Shown here in pieces: positions 8,271-19,548 of a stretch of 64,000 nt of DNA. The DNA is taken from NCBI GenBank assembly GCA_022483015.1, contig JAKVOB010000001.1:310001-374000 (forward strand), written 5' to 3'. The notes beneath the pieces were generated by a model that did not search any database, was not told where the DNA came from, and was given only the letters and a program-made list of their open reading frames with translations. The translations under genes were made by a program, and so were the position numbers. How positions within the stretch are numbered: the first letter of the stretch is position 1; every line of letters starts with the position of its first letter. Source of the DNA: Atopobiaceae bacterium. Lineage in GTDB: Bacteria; Actinomycetota; Coriobacteriia; Coriobacteriales; Atopobiaceae.

Positions 8271-9755
8271 CTACTTCCCTGCCGCCGGCTTGAGCCGTGC
8301 CCCGGCCGCCGTGTCCTCGACGACGAGGCCCAGCGCCTGGATGCCGTCGCGGATGGCGTCCGCGCGCGGCCAGTCCTTCTCGGCACGCGCCTGGGCACGT
8401 GCGGCGAGCAGGGCCGTGGCGGCGTCGTCGGCGTCGTCCCCCGTGAAGCCTGCCTGCGCGCAGGCCAGGTCCACGAGCTCGTGCGGGAGGGTCGTCTCGG
8501 CCACGCGCACCGAGTCGATGCCCAGGACGCCGAGCAGCTCCGCGATCGTGTCGGACGCGCGCAGCACCGCCGAGCAGCACAGGTCGGCGCCCGACTCGTC
8601 CAGGTAGGTGTTCGCCGTGGTCACGAGCCCGAACACGGCCGCGAGCGCACCGGCGGTGTTGAAGTCGTCGTCCATCTGGCGCACGAACTCCTCGCGGCAG
8701 GCGCGCACGGCGTCGCCCAGCACGTGGTCCGCGTCACAGACCGTGTGGTCGGCGCTGCTCGACGACTCGGCCGCCCAACGGAGGTTGGCGACCGTGCCGC
8801 GGATGCGCTCGAGCGTGCCCAGGGTGCCATCGAGCCTCGAGAACGAGAAGTCCAGCGGCGAGCGGTAGTGGGTCTGCAGCATGAGCAGGCGCACGGCATC
8901 GGCCGGGTACTTGTCGAGCACCTCCTTCAAGGTGTAGAAGTTGCCCAGGCTCTTGCTCATCTTCTCGCCGTCCACGCGCAGCATCCCCGTGTGCATCCAC
9001 ACGTTGGCGAGCTTCTCGTGCCAGCAGCACGTGGCCTGGGCGCTCTCGTTCTCGTGGTGCGGGAAGACCAGGTCGGACCCGCCGCCGTGGATGTCGATGG
9101 GCGTGCCCAGGTAGCGATGGATCATCGTGCAGCACTCGGTGTGCCACCCGGGACGGCCCGCCCCCCATGGGGAGTCCCAGCTGGGCTCGCCGGGCTTGGC
9201 CGCCTTCCAGAGGGCGAAGTCGAGCGGGTCGTGCTTGTCGGAGTTCTCCTCGATGCGCGCGCCCACCATGAGGTCGTCGACGTTGCGCCCCGAGACGGTG
9301 CCGTAGGTGGGGCAGCTGCGGACCGAGAAGTACACGTCGCCCGAGGCCACCGCATAGGCGTTGCCCTGCTCGATGAGGCTCGAGACCATCTCGATCATCG
9401 GGCCGATCTCGTGCGTGGCGCGCGGACGGATGTCGGGGTCGAGGACGTTCAGGCGCCGCATCTGGGCGATGAAGGCCTCCGAGAACTCGGTGGCGACCTC
9501 CTCTGCCGTGCGGCCCTGCTCGTTGGCACGGTTGATGATCTTGTCGTCGACGTCGGTGAGGTTCTGGGCGAAGGTGACCTCGTAGCCCTTGTACGAGAGG
9601 TACCTGCGGATGACGTCGAACGAGAGGAACGTGCGGCCGTTGCCGATGTGGATCTGGTCGTAGACCGTGGGGCCACAGACGTACATGCGGATCCTGCCGG
9701 GCTCGATGGGCTCGAGCTCCTGCTTCTTGTGCATCTGGGTGTTGTAGACGAGCAT
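8271..9755 (-). CDS. cysS: Cysteinyl-tRNA synthetase
   Basis: Class I synthetase that charges tRNA-Cys. The 494-residue protein shows the zinc and ATP motifs in order: MYVCGPTVYDQIHIGNGRTF (zinc Cys and the HIGH signature as HIGN), TDVDDKII, GWHTECC and FPHHENE (further zinc ligands), and KMSKS followed by LGNF. The C-terminal helical anticodon domain is complete. Start at ATG 9753-9755, five bases after AAGGAG; the upstream GTG lies inside that site. Only 2 bases separate it from the cysE stop, so cysE-cysS are coupled, the classic cysteine pair. Confidence 0.97.
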   Translation of the reverse strand: MLVYNTQMHKKQELEPIEPGRIRMYVCGPTVYDQIHIGNGRTFLSFDVIRRYLSYKGYEVTFAQNLTDVDDKIINRANEQGRTAEEVATEFSEAFIAQMRRLNVLDPDIRPRATHEIGPMIEMVSSLIEQGNAYAVASGDVYFSVRSCPTYGTVSGRNVDDLMVGARIEENSDKHDPLDFALWKAAKPGEPSWDSPWGAGRPGWHTECCTMIHRYLGTPIDIHGGGSDLVFPHHENESAQATCCWHEKLANVWMHTGMLRVDGEKMSKSLGNFYTLKEVLDKYPADAVRLLMLQTHYRSPLDFSFSRLDGTLGTLERIRGTVANLRWAAESSSSADHTVCDADHVLGDAVRACREEFVRQMDDDFNTAGALAAVFGLVTTANTYLDESGADLCCSAVLRASDTIAELLGVLGIDSVRVAETTLPHELVDLACAQAGFTGDDADDAATALLAARAQARAEKDWPRADAIRDGIQALGLVVEDTAAGARLKPAAGK

Positions 9756-9757
9756 GC

Positions 9758-10549
9758 TCACTCCTTGCCTCGGCCGGGCGCCCCGGTCTCGTTGTCTGCC
9801 TGCGTCGTCGCAGATGCCGGGGCATCCGTGCCCACAGGCTCGCCGGTGAGGCGGGCCACCAGGGCCTCGAGCTCGCTCACGCGGGCCGAGAGGGCGTCGA
9901 CGGTCTGGTCGAGCGGGTCGGGGAGGTACTCGCGGTGCTCGGTGTCCTCGCGCTGCTCGATGGCCTTCTCGATTGTAGCGGCGTCGGAGGTGTCAGGGCA
10001 GGGCAGGGCCTCCGTCGCACGGCGCACACGCACGCCGCCCGCCGTGGTGACGTGGCCCGGCACGCCCACGACGGTGCAGTCGGACGGCACGTCCCGCACC
10101 ACCACGGCGCCCCCGCCCACCTTGCAGCGGTCGCCGAGGAAGATGTCGCCCAGCACCTTGGCGCCGACCCCCACCGTGACGCCGTTGCCCAGGGTGGGAT
10201 GGCGCTTGCCGTGCTGCTTGCCGGTGCCGCCCAGGGTGACGCCCTGGTAGAGCATGCAGTCGTCGCCGATGATGGTGGTCTCGCCGATGACGATGCCCAT
10301 GCCGTGGTCGATCACGAACCTGCGCCCGATGGTGGCACCAGGATGGATCTCGATGCCATAGCGATGGCGCGACAGGGTCGAGAGGCTGCGCGCGAGCAGG
10401 TGGTGCCCCGCCTCCCAGAGCCTGTGCTGGCGACGGTATGCCCAGATGGCACGCATGCCAGGTGAGTTGAGGTAGATGGAGAGGTCGCTCGTGGCGGCCG
10501 GGTCATGGGCCCGGAAGGCCTCGATGTCCTCGCGATGCTTCTTAAACAT
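9758..10549 (-). CDS. cysE: Serine O-acetyltransferase
   Basis: Makes O-acetylserine from serine and acetyl-CoA for cysteine synthesis. The 263-residue protein has a helical N-terminal part and a left-handed beta-helix built of hexapeptide repeats containing HPGATIGRRFVIDHGMGIVIGETTIIGDD, with the catalytic His in DHGMG, then GGTGKQHGKRHPTLG. A C-terminal extension of about 70 residues after the helix is acidic and heptad-like (SARVSELEALVARL), longer than in minimal short-form enzymes. The start is the ATG at 10547-10549 after GAAGGAAG; an ATG 14 codons earlier has no ribosome site. A short 96-bp gap separates it from ispF. Confidence 0.95.
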   Translation of the reverse strand: MFKKHREDIEAFRAHDPAATSDLSIYLNSPGMRAIWAYRRQHRLWEAGHHLLARSLSTLSRHRYGIEIHPGATIGRRFVIDHGMGIVIGETTIIGDDCMLYQGVTLGGTGKQHGKRHPTLGNGVTVGVGAKVLGDIFLGDRCKVGGGAVVVRDVPSDCTVVGVPGHVTTAGGVRVRRATEALPCPDTSDAATIEKAIEQREDTEHREYLPDPLDQTVDALSARVSELEALVARLTGEPVGTDAPASATTQADNETGAPGRGKE

Positions 10550-10645
10550 GGCTTCCTTCGTATGGGGCTGCTGGTGGTGATGGTACGCCATCCGACAAGA
10601 ACAGGCACGCCGGGCGGGACTGCGCCCACGGTGGCATGGCTGACG

Positions 10646-11125
10646 TCACGCCCGCGTCTCGTCGAGCAGACAGACCGCCCAGGCCGCGATCCCCTCGCCG
10701 CGCCCCGTGTAACCGAGGCCCTCGGTGGTCGTCGCCTTGATGCCCACATGATCAGGCGGGACGCCGAGCGCACGCGCGACGCGGTGGCGCATCTCGTCCC
10801 GGTAGGGGGCGAGCTTGGGCGCCTGGGCGGCGATCGTACAGTCGCAGTCGGCGAGCTCGAAGCCATGGGTCCGGGCGATCTCCATCGCCTTCGAGAGGAG
10901 CACGAGCGAGTCGGCGCCCTCGTAGGCGGGGTCGGTATCGGGGAAGAGCTGGCCTATGTCGCCCAGGCGCGCGGCGCCCAGGATGGCATCGGCGATGGCA
11001 TGCACGCAGACGTCGGCATCGGAGTGGCCGAGGAGCCCTCGCTCGTAGGGGACGTGGACGCCACCGAGGACGAGCTCGCGACCCTCGACCAGCCTGTGGA
11101 CGTCGAAGCCGTGACCGATGCGCAT
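10646..11125 (-). CDS. ispF: 2-C-methyl-D-erythritol 2,4-cyclodiphosphate synthase
   Basis: Fifth step of the non-mevalonate isoprenoid pathway: cyclises CDP-methylerythritol phosphate, releasing CMP. The protein has 159 residues, the usual size, and starts with RIGHGFDVHRL, whose Asp8 and His10 bind the metal. LLGHSDADVCVHAIADA and the C-terminal KATTTEGLGYTGRGEGIAAWAV are family hallmarks. Its ATG directly follows the ispD stop (TAGATG), so ispD and ispF are coupled but not fused as in some proteobacteria. Confidence 0.97.
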   Translation of the reverse strand: MRIGHGFDVHRLVEGRELVLGGVHVPYERGLLGHSDADVCVHAIADAILGAARLGDIGQLFPDTDPAYEGADSLVLLSKAMEIARTHGFELADCDCTIAAQAPKLAPYRDEMRHRVARALGVPPDHVGIKATTTEGLGYTGRGEGIAAWAVCLLDETRA

Positions 11126-11908
11126 CTAGCGGCCCCCCTCGTCCGCGAAGGCGCTCGAGAGGCGGGCGTGCAGGACCGCCTCGACGAACGTGAGGTCCTC
11201 GGGCACCGTGAGCTTGATGTTGTCGCGCTGGGCGGCCACCATGGCCACGCGCCCTCCCATGCGCTCCACGAGGCTCGCGTCGTCCGTGCCCACGTAGCCC
11301 TCCTTGCGCGCCGCCTCGTGCGCGGCGCGGGCGACCTCGCGCCTGAACACCTGCGGCGTCTGGGCGCACCAGTAGACGGAGCGGTCGGGGGTGGCCACGA
11401 CCACGCCGTCCTCGACGAGCTTCAGGGTGTCGATGGAGGGCTGGCCGCACACGGCACCGGCCAGCGTGACGTCCTCGCGCACACGGGCGCACGAGGCCTC
11501 GATGGTCTCGACCGTGACGAGCGGGCGGGCGGCATCGTGGATGGCCACATACGAGAAGCGCGTCGGCACCGCGTGCACGCCGGCGCGGGCGGAGTCCTGC
11601 CGTGCCTTGCCGGCAGCCACGAGCATGACCGGCACCGAGAGCGTGATGGGGGCCACGACCTCGTCGGCGAAGGCCTCCATGGCGTCCTCGGGGCACACGA
11701 GCACGATGGCGCCTATCGAGGGGGCTCGCCCGAAGGCCATGAGCGACCACGAGGCCACGGGAAGGCCAGCCACGTCGACGAGCAGCTTGCCCCGCGGGTC
11801 GCCGAAGCGCTCGCCGGAGCCACCGGCCACGATGACGGCGCAGGTGTCACCTGGTACGGCGAGGTCCTCCACGAGCTGGGGAGCTGGTGAGGGGCAGACC
11901 TGCATCAT
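11126..11908 (-). CDS. ispD: 2-C-methyl-D-erythritol 4-phosphate cytidylyltransferase
   Basis: Transfers CMP from CTP to methylerythritol phosphate. The 260-residue protein shows the nucleotidyltransferase loop AVIVAGGSGERFG, SYVAIHDAARPLV and the C-terminal VPEDLTFVEAVL. A 15-residue extension precedes the loop. Two consecutive ATG codons (11906-11908 and 11903-11905) overlap the disA stop codon; I chose the first, though the second has a slightly better distance to the AAGGA. The GTG further up lies deep in disA. Confidence 0.95.
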   Translation of the reverse strand: MMQVCPSPAPQLVEDLAVPGDTCAVIVAGGSGERFGDPRGKLLVDVAGLPVASWSLMAFGRAPSIGAIVLVCPEDAMEAFADEVVAPITLSVPVMLVAAGKARQDSARAGVHAVPTRFSYVAIHDAARPLVTVETIEASCARVREDVTLAGAVCGQPSIDTLKLVEDGVVVATPDRSVYWCAQTPQVFRREVARAAHEAARKEGYVGTDDASLVERMGGRVAMVAAQRDNIKLTVPEDLTFVEAVLHARLSSAFADEGGR

Positions 11909-12976
11909 TCCTTCTTCCCCCACATGCGGTACAGGCTGTCGGCCAGGATCGTGGGGTTCTTGACGCCCAGCTCGTCGAGGCGGCTGGGGTTCTGCTCGAC
12001 GTCGTCGAGGATCTCCTGCAGGCTGCCGTACTCGTCGACGAGCTTGTCGGCCATGCCCTCGCGGACCACCGAGATGCGCGACAGGGTGCGCAGCCCCAGC
12101 GGCGCCATGACGGAGTCCTCGGTGAGGTCGTCGAAGCCGAGCAGGTGGGCCACGCGCTTGGGCGAGCGGAGCTGGTCCGCCTCGGTGTCGTGGAACTGCT
12201 TGCGGATGGAGGCCGCGGCCTCCTCGGAGGAGTCATGGGCGTAGTCGCGGATCATGAGGGTGTACTCCTCGTCCATGTCCCCCACGAGCTGGCTGCGCTG
12301 CATCTCGACCGTGCGGCCCGACGTGCCCAGCTCGGAGATGCACGAGTCGAGCTCGTCGGCAGCCGTCATGAGCACCTCGAAGTACGAGAAGATCGTGGCG
12401 ATGTCGCCCAGGGTGACGTAGTTGTCGAGCTCGAGGGACGTGAGGCGCAGCAGGTTGCGGTCAAGCGACTGACGCGTGGTCTGGAGGGTCACGAGCAGCT
12501 GGTTGACGTTGGTCATGACCTCGGCCACCGTGCGGAGCTGGTGCGAGTGCCCGCCGAGGTACACGTTCACCACCTGACGGCGCTCCGACACCGAGATCAC
12601 CGTGGCGTCGGTGAGCAGGCTCATGCGCGCCGCCGTGCGGTGGCGCATGCCCGTCTCGCTGGTGGGGAGCGACGGGTCGGGGTTGAGGTGGAAGTTGGCG
12701 CGGAGGATCTGCGTGAGGTCCTTGTCGATGACGATGGCGCCGTCCATCTTGGAGAGCTCGAAGAGGCGGTTGGCCGTGAAGGAGATGTTGAGCGGGAAGC
12801 CGTCGTTGCCCGCGGCGAGGACGGCCTCCTCGTCGCCCACGCAGATGAGGGCCCCGAGGTGACCCGCGATGATCATGTCGAGCGCAAGCCTGAGGGCGGT
12901 TCCCTGGCGCCGTGCGCCTGATGGCCTTCTCAAGCCGCTCCGCGGCCTCGCTGTCCTCCACGGGCGTTGCCTCCAT
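11905..12976 (-). CDS. disA: DNA integrity scanning diadenylate cyclase DisA, with an apparent +1 frameshift near its N-terminus
   Basis: DisA makes cyclic di-AMP from two ATP while scanning DNA for branched structures. The main frame shows the DAC domain (LALDMIIAGHLGALICVGDEE, KMDGAIVIDKDL, GMRHRTAARMS), a helical linker and the C-terminal HhH DNA-binding domain (EQNPSRLDELGVKNPTILADSLYRM). The expected first 25 residues, ending KAIRRTAPG, are in another frame starting at ATG 12974-12976, which has a good GGAGGT site. Removing one base from the CCC at 12902-12904 (plus strand) joins them as RRTAPGTALRLALDM, a normal DisA N-terminus. The CDS is given here as the joined gene. The shift is a sequencing error, a real mutation or, less likely, recoding. 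Confidence 0.85.
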
Positions 12977-13119
12977 GCGCGCACCTCCACCTTAGGCGGG
13001 GATGCGCCCCGCCAGAGTCGTCGTCTCCTGCCATCATACGCCCGCCGAGCGGGACGTTCCCCGTCGCGTCCGCAAGCAGCACCTATAAAGTGCCGAACCG
13101 CCTGCACGGCGGGGAGGCG

Positions 13120-15706
<2,587 letters not shown>

Positions 15707-15850
15707 GGGGTTCCTCTATTCCGCCTGGGGGCGCTTGCGCGAAGGAGGACAGGAGGACCTGGTCGCGCCGCACCGCCCACGCCGATTGTCTGGGTGGCTT
15801 CGGTACCACTCTACCCTTCGGACCCATGTGGCTTACATGCGCAAGCAGAA

Positions 15851-15864
15851 GTTCGCAGAACGCG
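15851..15864 (-). promoter_or_regulatory. Candidate ClgR-type operator upstream of clpC
   Basis: GTTCGCAGAACGCG at 15851-15864 fits the actinobacterial ClgR core CGC-N5-GCG with a central A and flanking A/T. It lies about 145 bp before the clpC start in the lysS-clpC gap. ClgR activates clp genes in Streptomyces and Corynebacterium; no ClgR gene is in the window. Confidence 0.35.
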
Positions 15865-15927
15865 ATACGGCGACGTGGGCCGGTGGCCGCGTTGCACGAC
15901 GCTTTCGACCGGCGGCTCCTCTTGGCC

Positions 15928-17439
15928 TTACGCCTCGGGACGCATGTGCGGGAAGAGGAGCACGTCCCTGATCGAGGCCTGGTCGGTGAGGAGCATCACC
16001 ATGCGGTCGATGCCGAAGCCGATGCCGCCCGCGGGGGGCATGCCGTACTCGAGCGCGCGGATGAAGTCCGTGTCGTAGCCCATGGCCTCGTCGTCACCGT
16101 GGGCCTTGGCCTCCATCTGGGCCGCGAAGCGCGCCTCCTGGTCGACCGGGTCGTTGAGCTCGGTGAAGGCGTTGGCGTACTCATGGCCCGCGATGACGAG
16201 CTCGAAGCGGTCGGTCAGGCGGTCGTCCTCGGGCTTGCGCTTGGCCAGGGGCGACACCTCCACGGGGTAGTCGCACACGAAGGTCGGGTCGACGATGGTG
16301 CACTCGACCAGCTCGTCATAGAGCTCGAACACGAGCTTGCCGGCGCCCCAGTCGTCCTTGCAGGGGATGTCGTGGGCCTCGGCCAGCTCGCGCAGGTGCG
16401 CGACCGGCGTGTCGAGCGTGACCTCCTCGCCCACGACCTCGCTCACGAGCTCGCACATGGGGCGGCTCTGCCAGGTGCCCGACAGGTCGATGTCGGTCCC
16501 CTGGTAGGTGATGTGCTCGCCGCAGCCCGCCGCCTCGGCGGCCGCGCGGAAGACGCCCTCGGCGAGCTCCTTCATGCCCGAGAGGTCGGTGTAGGCGCAA
16601 TAGGCCTCCATCGAGGTGAACTCGGGGTTGTGGGTGAGGTCCATGCCCTCGTTGCGGAAGCAGCGGCCGATCTCGCAGACACGGTCGAAGCCGCCCACGA
16701 GCAGCCGCTTCAGGGGGAGCTCCGTGGCGATGCGCAGGTAGCACTCGGTGTCGAGCGCGTTGTAGTGGGTCACGAAGGGCTTGGCGTTGGCCCCGCCCAT
16801 GATGTCCTGCAGGATGGGCGTCTCGACCTCGTAGTAGCCCTGGGCGTCCATGTAGTGCCTGATGCCGGACACGATGTGGAAGCGCCGCACGAACGTCTCG
16901 CGCACGTCGTCGTTCACGATGAGGTCGACGTAGCGCTGGCGGTAGCGGGTCTCCTTGTCGGTGAGGCCATGGAACTTGTCGGGCAGGGGACGGCACGACT
17001 TCGAGAGGAGCGTGAGGGCCGTCGGGCTCACCGAGAGCTCGCCGCGGCGGGTGCGCAGCACGCAGCCCTCCACGCCGATGATGTCACCGAGGTCGAGCTG
17101 CCCCAGGAGGTCCCAGGCGGCGTCGCCCAGGACGTTCTTGCGGCAGAACAGCTGGATGGTGCCCGTGGAGTCCTGGAGCACGAGGAAGGCGATCTTGCCC
17201 TGGTTCCGGAGGGCCCTGATGCGGCCGGCCACGCGGAACGAGTCCGTGGTGTCCTCGCCGTCGGCCAGCGCGGCGTAGCGCTCGGTCAGCTCGCCCGCGT
17301 GGGCCGTGACGTCGAAGTTGCGCGGATAGGGGTCGATGCCCTCCTCGATGAGGGCGGCACGACGGCCCAGGCGGACCTCGCGCTCGTCTGCGACCGACTC
17401 CGTGGCCTGCGTCCCCTGGTTGTCCGATGCCTCTGCCAT
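15928..17439 (-). CDS. lysS: Lysyl-tRNA synthetase (class II)
   Basis: Charges tRNA-Lys. The 503-residue protein has the OB-fold anticodon-binding domain at about residues 60-160 and the class II catalytic core: motif 1 around HYMDAQGYYEVETPIL, motif 2 FRNEGMDLTHNPEFTSMEAY, and motif 3 GGIGFGIDRMVMLL. Start ATG 17437-17439 is preceded by AAGGAG; the long upstream frame is antisense to nothing useful and lacks homology. It lies between greA and clpC, as an independent unit or read through from greA past a terminator. Confidence 0.97.
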   Translation of the reverse strand: MAEASDNQGTQATESVADEREVRLGRRAALIEEGIDPYPRNFDVTAHAGELTERYAALADGEDTTDSFRVAGRIRALRNQGKIAFLVLQDSTGTIQLFCRKNVLGDAAWDLLGQLDLGDIIGVEGCVLRTRRGELSVSPTALTLLSKSCRPLPDKFHGLTDKETRYRQRYVDLIVNDDVRETFVRRFHIVSGIRHYMDAQGYYEVETPILQDIMGGANAKPFVTHYNALDTECYLRIATELPLKRLLVGGFDRVCEIGRCFRNEGMDLTHNPEFTSMEAYCAYTDLSGMKELAEGVFRAAAEAAGCGEHITYQGTDIDLSGTWQSRPMCELVSEVVGEEVTLDTPVAHLRELAEAHDIPCKDDWGAGKLVFELYDELVECTIVDPTFVCDYPVEVSPLAKRKPEDDRLTDRFELVIAGHEYANAFTELNDPVDQEARFAAQMEAKAHGDDEAMGYDTDFIRALEYGMPPAGGIGFGIDRMVMLLTDQASIRDVLLFPHMRPEA

Positions 17440-17516
17440 GTGCCTCTCCTTGTGCCTTGCCGCGGATGCGGCAGCCGTCTCATGCCATGCCTCGCGCCGC
17501 GTCCACGCGTGAGAAG

Positions 17517-17557
17517 TAAAAGCGCGCCTCACCCGCATGCTGCGAGGGAGACGCGCC
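17517..17557 (-). terminator. Intrinsic terminator downstream of greA
   Basis: On the minus strand a GCGCGTCTCCCTCGCA / TGCGGGTGAGGCGCGC hairpin is followed by TTTT. It separates greA from lysS. Confidence 0.65.
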
Positions 17558-17578
17558 GTCCGTGTCTGGGGGTGCGCC

Positions 17579-18061
17579 CTAGCGCGTGATCTTGATGACC
17601 TTGTAGCTGTTCGTCTTGCCGGAGGGGGTGACGACGTCGAAGGTCTCGCCCTTCTTGTGACCGATGACGGCCGCGCCCACGGGGCTCTCGTTCGAGATGC
17701 GGTGCTCGAGGGAGTTGGTCTCGGTGGTGCCCACGAGGGTGAACTCGATCTTCTTGCCCTTGGCGTCCTCGAGGGTGATGGTGCAGCCGATGGAGGCCAC
17801 CATGCTGCGCTTGGTGCCGCCGGCGTCGGCCGAGACCGTCGCCGTGGCAAGGATCTTGCGGATCTCGGCGATGCGGGAGGCGTTCTTGGACTGCTCCTCC
17901 TTGGCATCGTCGTACTCGGAGTTCTCGGAGAGGTCGCCGAAGTCGCGGGCGACCTTGATGCGCTCGATGATCTCTGCGTCCTTCTCGCCCTCGCGGTAGG
18001 CGAGCTCGTCGACGAGCTTGTCGCGGCCCTCGGGGGTAAGGATGATTTCGCTGTTCGCCAT
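17579..18061 (-). CDS. greA: Transcription elongation factor GreA
   Basis: GreA rescues backtracked RNA polymerase by stimulating transcript cleavage. The 160-residue protein has the N-terminal coiled coil with the acidic tip ARDFGDLSENSEYDDAKEEQ and the C-terminal FKBP-like domain ending SPVGAAVIGHKKGETFDV. Length and order are standard. Start at ATG 18059-18061; the TTG two codons upstream is less likely. It is separated from the tatA-like gene by 52 bp on the same strand. Confidence 0.97.
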   Translation of the reverse strand: MANSEIILTPEGRDKLVDELAYREGEKDAEIIERIKVARDFGDLSENSEYDDAKEEQSKNASRIAEIRKILATATVSADAGGTKRSMVASIGCTITLEDAKGKKIEFTLVGTTETNSLEHRISNESPVGAAVIGHKKGETFDVVTPSGKTNSYKVIKITR

Positions 18062-18113
18062 GTTCAACTCTCTGTTCGTCGTGCTCGGTCAGGAGATGTG
18101 CAGCCCAGCGGAG

Positions 18114-18485
18114 CTAGGCCTCGGGGTGCAGGGGGGCGCCGCACTTGGTGCAGAAGTCGGCGGAGGCGGCGTTCTTGGTCCCGCACTTGGGGCAGAAGCA
18201 GGACTCCTCGTCAGAGGCGGCCTCGCCGTCGGCAGGCTTGTCCTCGGCAGCGGAGGCGTCGGAGTCCTCGGCCGGGGCATCCGCGTCCTCCTCGGCGACG
18301 ACCTCGACGGCGTCGTCCTTGTCGGACTTCTTGCCGTCCTTGCCGTCATCGCCCATGCCCTCGCGGATGTTCTTGACGGTCTTGCCCACGGAGGCACCGA
18401 GCTTCGGCAGGTTCTTGGGCCCGAAGATCACGAGGATGATGACGAGGATGATGACGAGTTCGGGAATACCCAATCCAAGAATCAT
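18114..18485 (-). CDS. tatA: TatA/E-type twin-arginine translocase protein with a C-terminal zinc ribbon
   Basis: TatA forms the protein-conducting part of the twin-arginine pathway for folded proteins. Residues 4-22 are the short membrane helix ([18 protein letters not shown]) followed by the family [10 protein letters not shown] hinge and the amphipathic helix up to residue 44. An acidic, Ala-rich linker (46-95) leads to a zinc ribbon, C98-P-K-C101 ... C112-T-K-C115. TatA proteins usually end in a disordered acidic tail; a zinc ribbon there is unusual. The ribbon resembles that at the N-terminus of the PASTA protein at 42.7-44.4 kb. Start ATG 18483-18485 follows GGAGGGA. No tatC is in the window. 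Confidence 0.88.
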   Translation of the reverse strand: MILGLGIPELVIILVIILVIFGPKNLPKLGASVGKTVKNIREGMGDDGKDGKKSDKDDAVEVVAEEDADAPAEDSDASAAEDKPADGEAASDEESCFCPKCGTKNAASADFCTKCGAPLHPEA

Positions 18486-18561
18486 TGTGTTCCCTCCAGT
18501 AGGGGTCATTTCTAAGGTCCGGGCTGGACGCCCCGACGTGTGAGCTTCTAGAACAGACGAT

Positions 18562-18591
18562 AGTATAGCCGAGTGACGTCTTGTGCCACAA
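18562..18591 (-). promoter_or_regulatory. Probable promoter of the tatA-like gene
   Basis: Minus strand TTGTGG, 18-base spacer, TATACT. It lies 77 bp before the tatA ATG in the divergent gap with the spermidine-synthase-like gene. Confidence 0.45.
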
Positions 18592-18619
18592 TCTAAACTC
18601 CGTCTACCCACCTTTGCAC

Positions 18620-19486
18620 ATGACGAGGTCATCCTTGGCTCAGGTTCTCATCATCGCGAGCGCCATCGGCCTGGCGCTCCTCCTCTTCGGCAGGTTCGCG
18701 CTGCCGCGCCTGCTCGAATGGCGCGGCGTGCACCTCACCCGCCACACCAGGTTCGGCATGGCGCTCGTCTTCGACTCGACCGACGCGGACGGCACGCCCA
18801 TCCGCCTGCTCAACGTGGGCGGGACCTTCCAGTCGGTCTCGTACGTGAGCGACGAACTGTGGTGCGAGCTCGTGTGCGCCTATCACCGCACGTTCGCCCA
18901 GGTGCTCGAGATGGCGCCCGCCGTGCACACGGCGGCGGTGCTCGGCGGGGGCGGCTACTCGTTCCCCAAGTACCTACTCACGCACGATCCCTCGGTGCAG
19001 GTGTCCGTGGTCGAGATCGACCCCGCCGTGACCGACCTGGCACGGCGCTACTTCCTCCTCGACCGCCTCGAGGCCCTGCCCGGCGTGGCAGGACGCCTCG
19101 ACCTCGTGTGCGACGACGCCTGGGGATGGCTGCGCGCCCATGACGAGCCGCTCGACCTCATCGTGAACGACGCCTTCTCGGGAGGCCACCCGCTCGGGGC
19201 GCTCGCCTGCGACGAGGGCGCCCGCCTCATCCACGGGCACCTCTCGCCAGAAGGCATCTACCTGGCGAACGTACGCTCCAAGCTGGAAGGTCGCGCCTCG
19301 CACGTGCTCGTGGACACCGCCGACGCCTTCGCCCGCGAGTTCGCCCATGTCTATGTCTTCCCCGAGCGTGCCGACGAGCCCGACAAGATCAACAACAACG
19401 CGTTGGTGGCCTGCGACGTCGAGCTGCCTTGCAACGGTGCCTGGACGGGAGCCATCGACCTGGCCGAATGGCAGGACCAGGCCTGA
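18620..19486 (+). CDS. Spermidine-synthase-like (Rossmann methyltransferase fold) protein with an N-terminal membrane helix
   Basis: The 288-residue protein starts with one hydrophobic helix ([21 protein letters not shown]), then a class I Rossmann core: [14 protein letters not shown] (nucleotide loop), [16 protein letters not shown] (acidic residue after strand 2) and [12 protein letters not shown]. These resemble the aminopropyltransferase family and the 'fused MFS/spermidine synthase' proteins, but without transporter helices. The usual polyamine-site DxxDP motif is missing, so the substrate is open. Start ATG 18620 was chosen; there is no clear ribosome site, and a TTG at 18581 is the alternative. 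It is convergent with an MTA phosphorylase, whose substrate is the by-product of aminopropyl transfer. A paralogue lies at 22.9-23.6 kb. Confidence 0.75.
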   Translation: MTRSSLAQVLIIASAIGLALLLFGRFALPRLLEWRGVHLTRHTRFGMALVFDSTDADGTPIRLLNVGGTFQSVSYVSDELWCELVCAYHRTFAQVLEMAPAVHTAAVLGGGGYSFPKYLLTHDPSVQVSVVEIDPAVTDLARRYFLLDRLEALPGVAGRLDLVCDDAWGWLRAHDEPLDLIVNDAFSGGHPLGALACDEGARLIHGHLSPEGIYLANVRSKLEGRASHVLVDTADAFAREFAHVYVFPERADEPDKINNNALVACDVELPCNGAWTGAIDLAEWQDQA

Positions 19487-19493
19487 CGAGAAT

Positions 19494-19522
19494 GACGGCG
19501 CCGCCCGAGAGGCAGCGCCGTC
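19494..19522. terminator. Bidirectional stem-loop between convergent genes
   Basis: GACGGCGC (19494-19501) pairs with GCGCCGTC (19515-19522) around a 13-base loop, between the spermidine-synthase-like gene and the MTA phosphorylase gene. Confidence 0.5.
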
Positions 19523-19548
19523 CCCGAGTCGTCGTCCCTCTCGGCGGC

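Noticed and set aside
12890-12915. Programmed +1 frameshifting in disA
   Set aside because: No stop codon lies at the shift site and no stimulatory signal is evident; a simple extra base in CCC explains it better.
15800-15830. AGAGTGGTACCG on the minus strand upstream of clpC resembles a T-box core
   Set aside because: The last bases of the consensus (CGG) are missing, no specifier stem or terminator/antiterminator pair is visible, and the downstream gene is clpC rather than an amino-acid gene. Probably chance.
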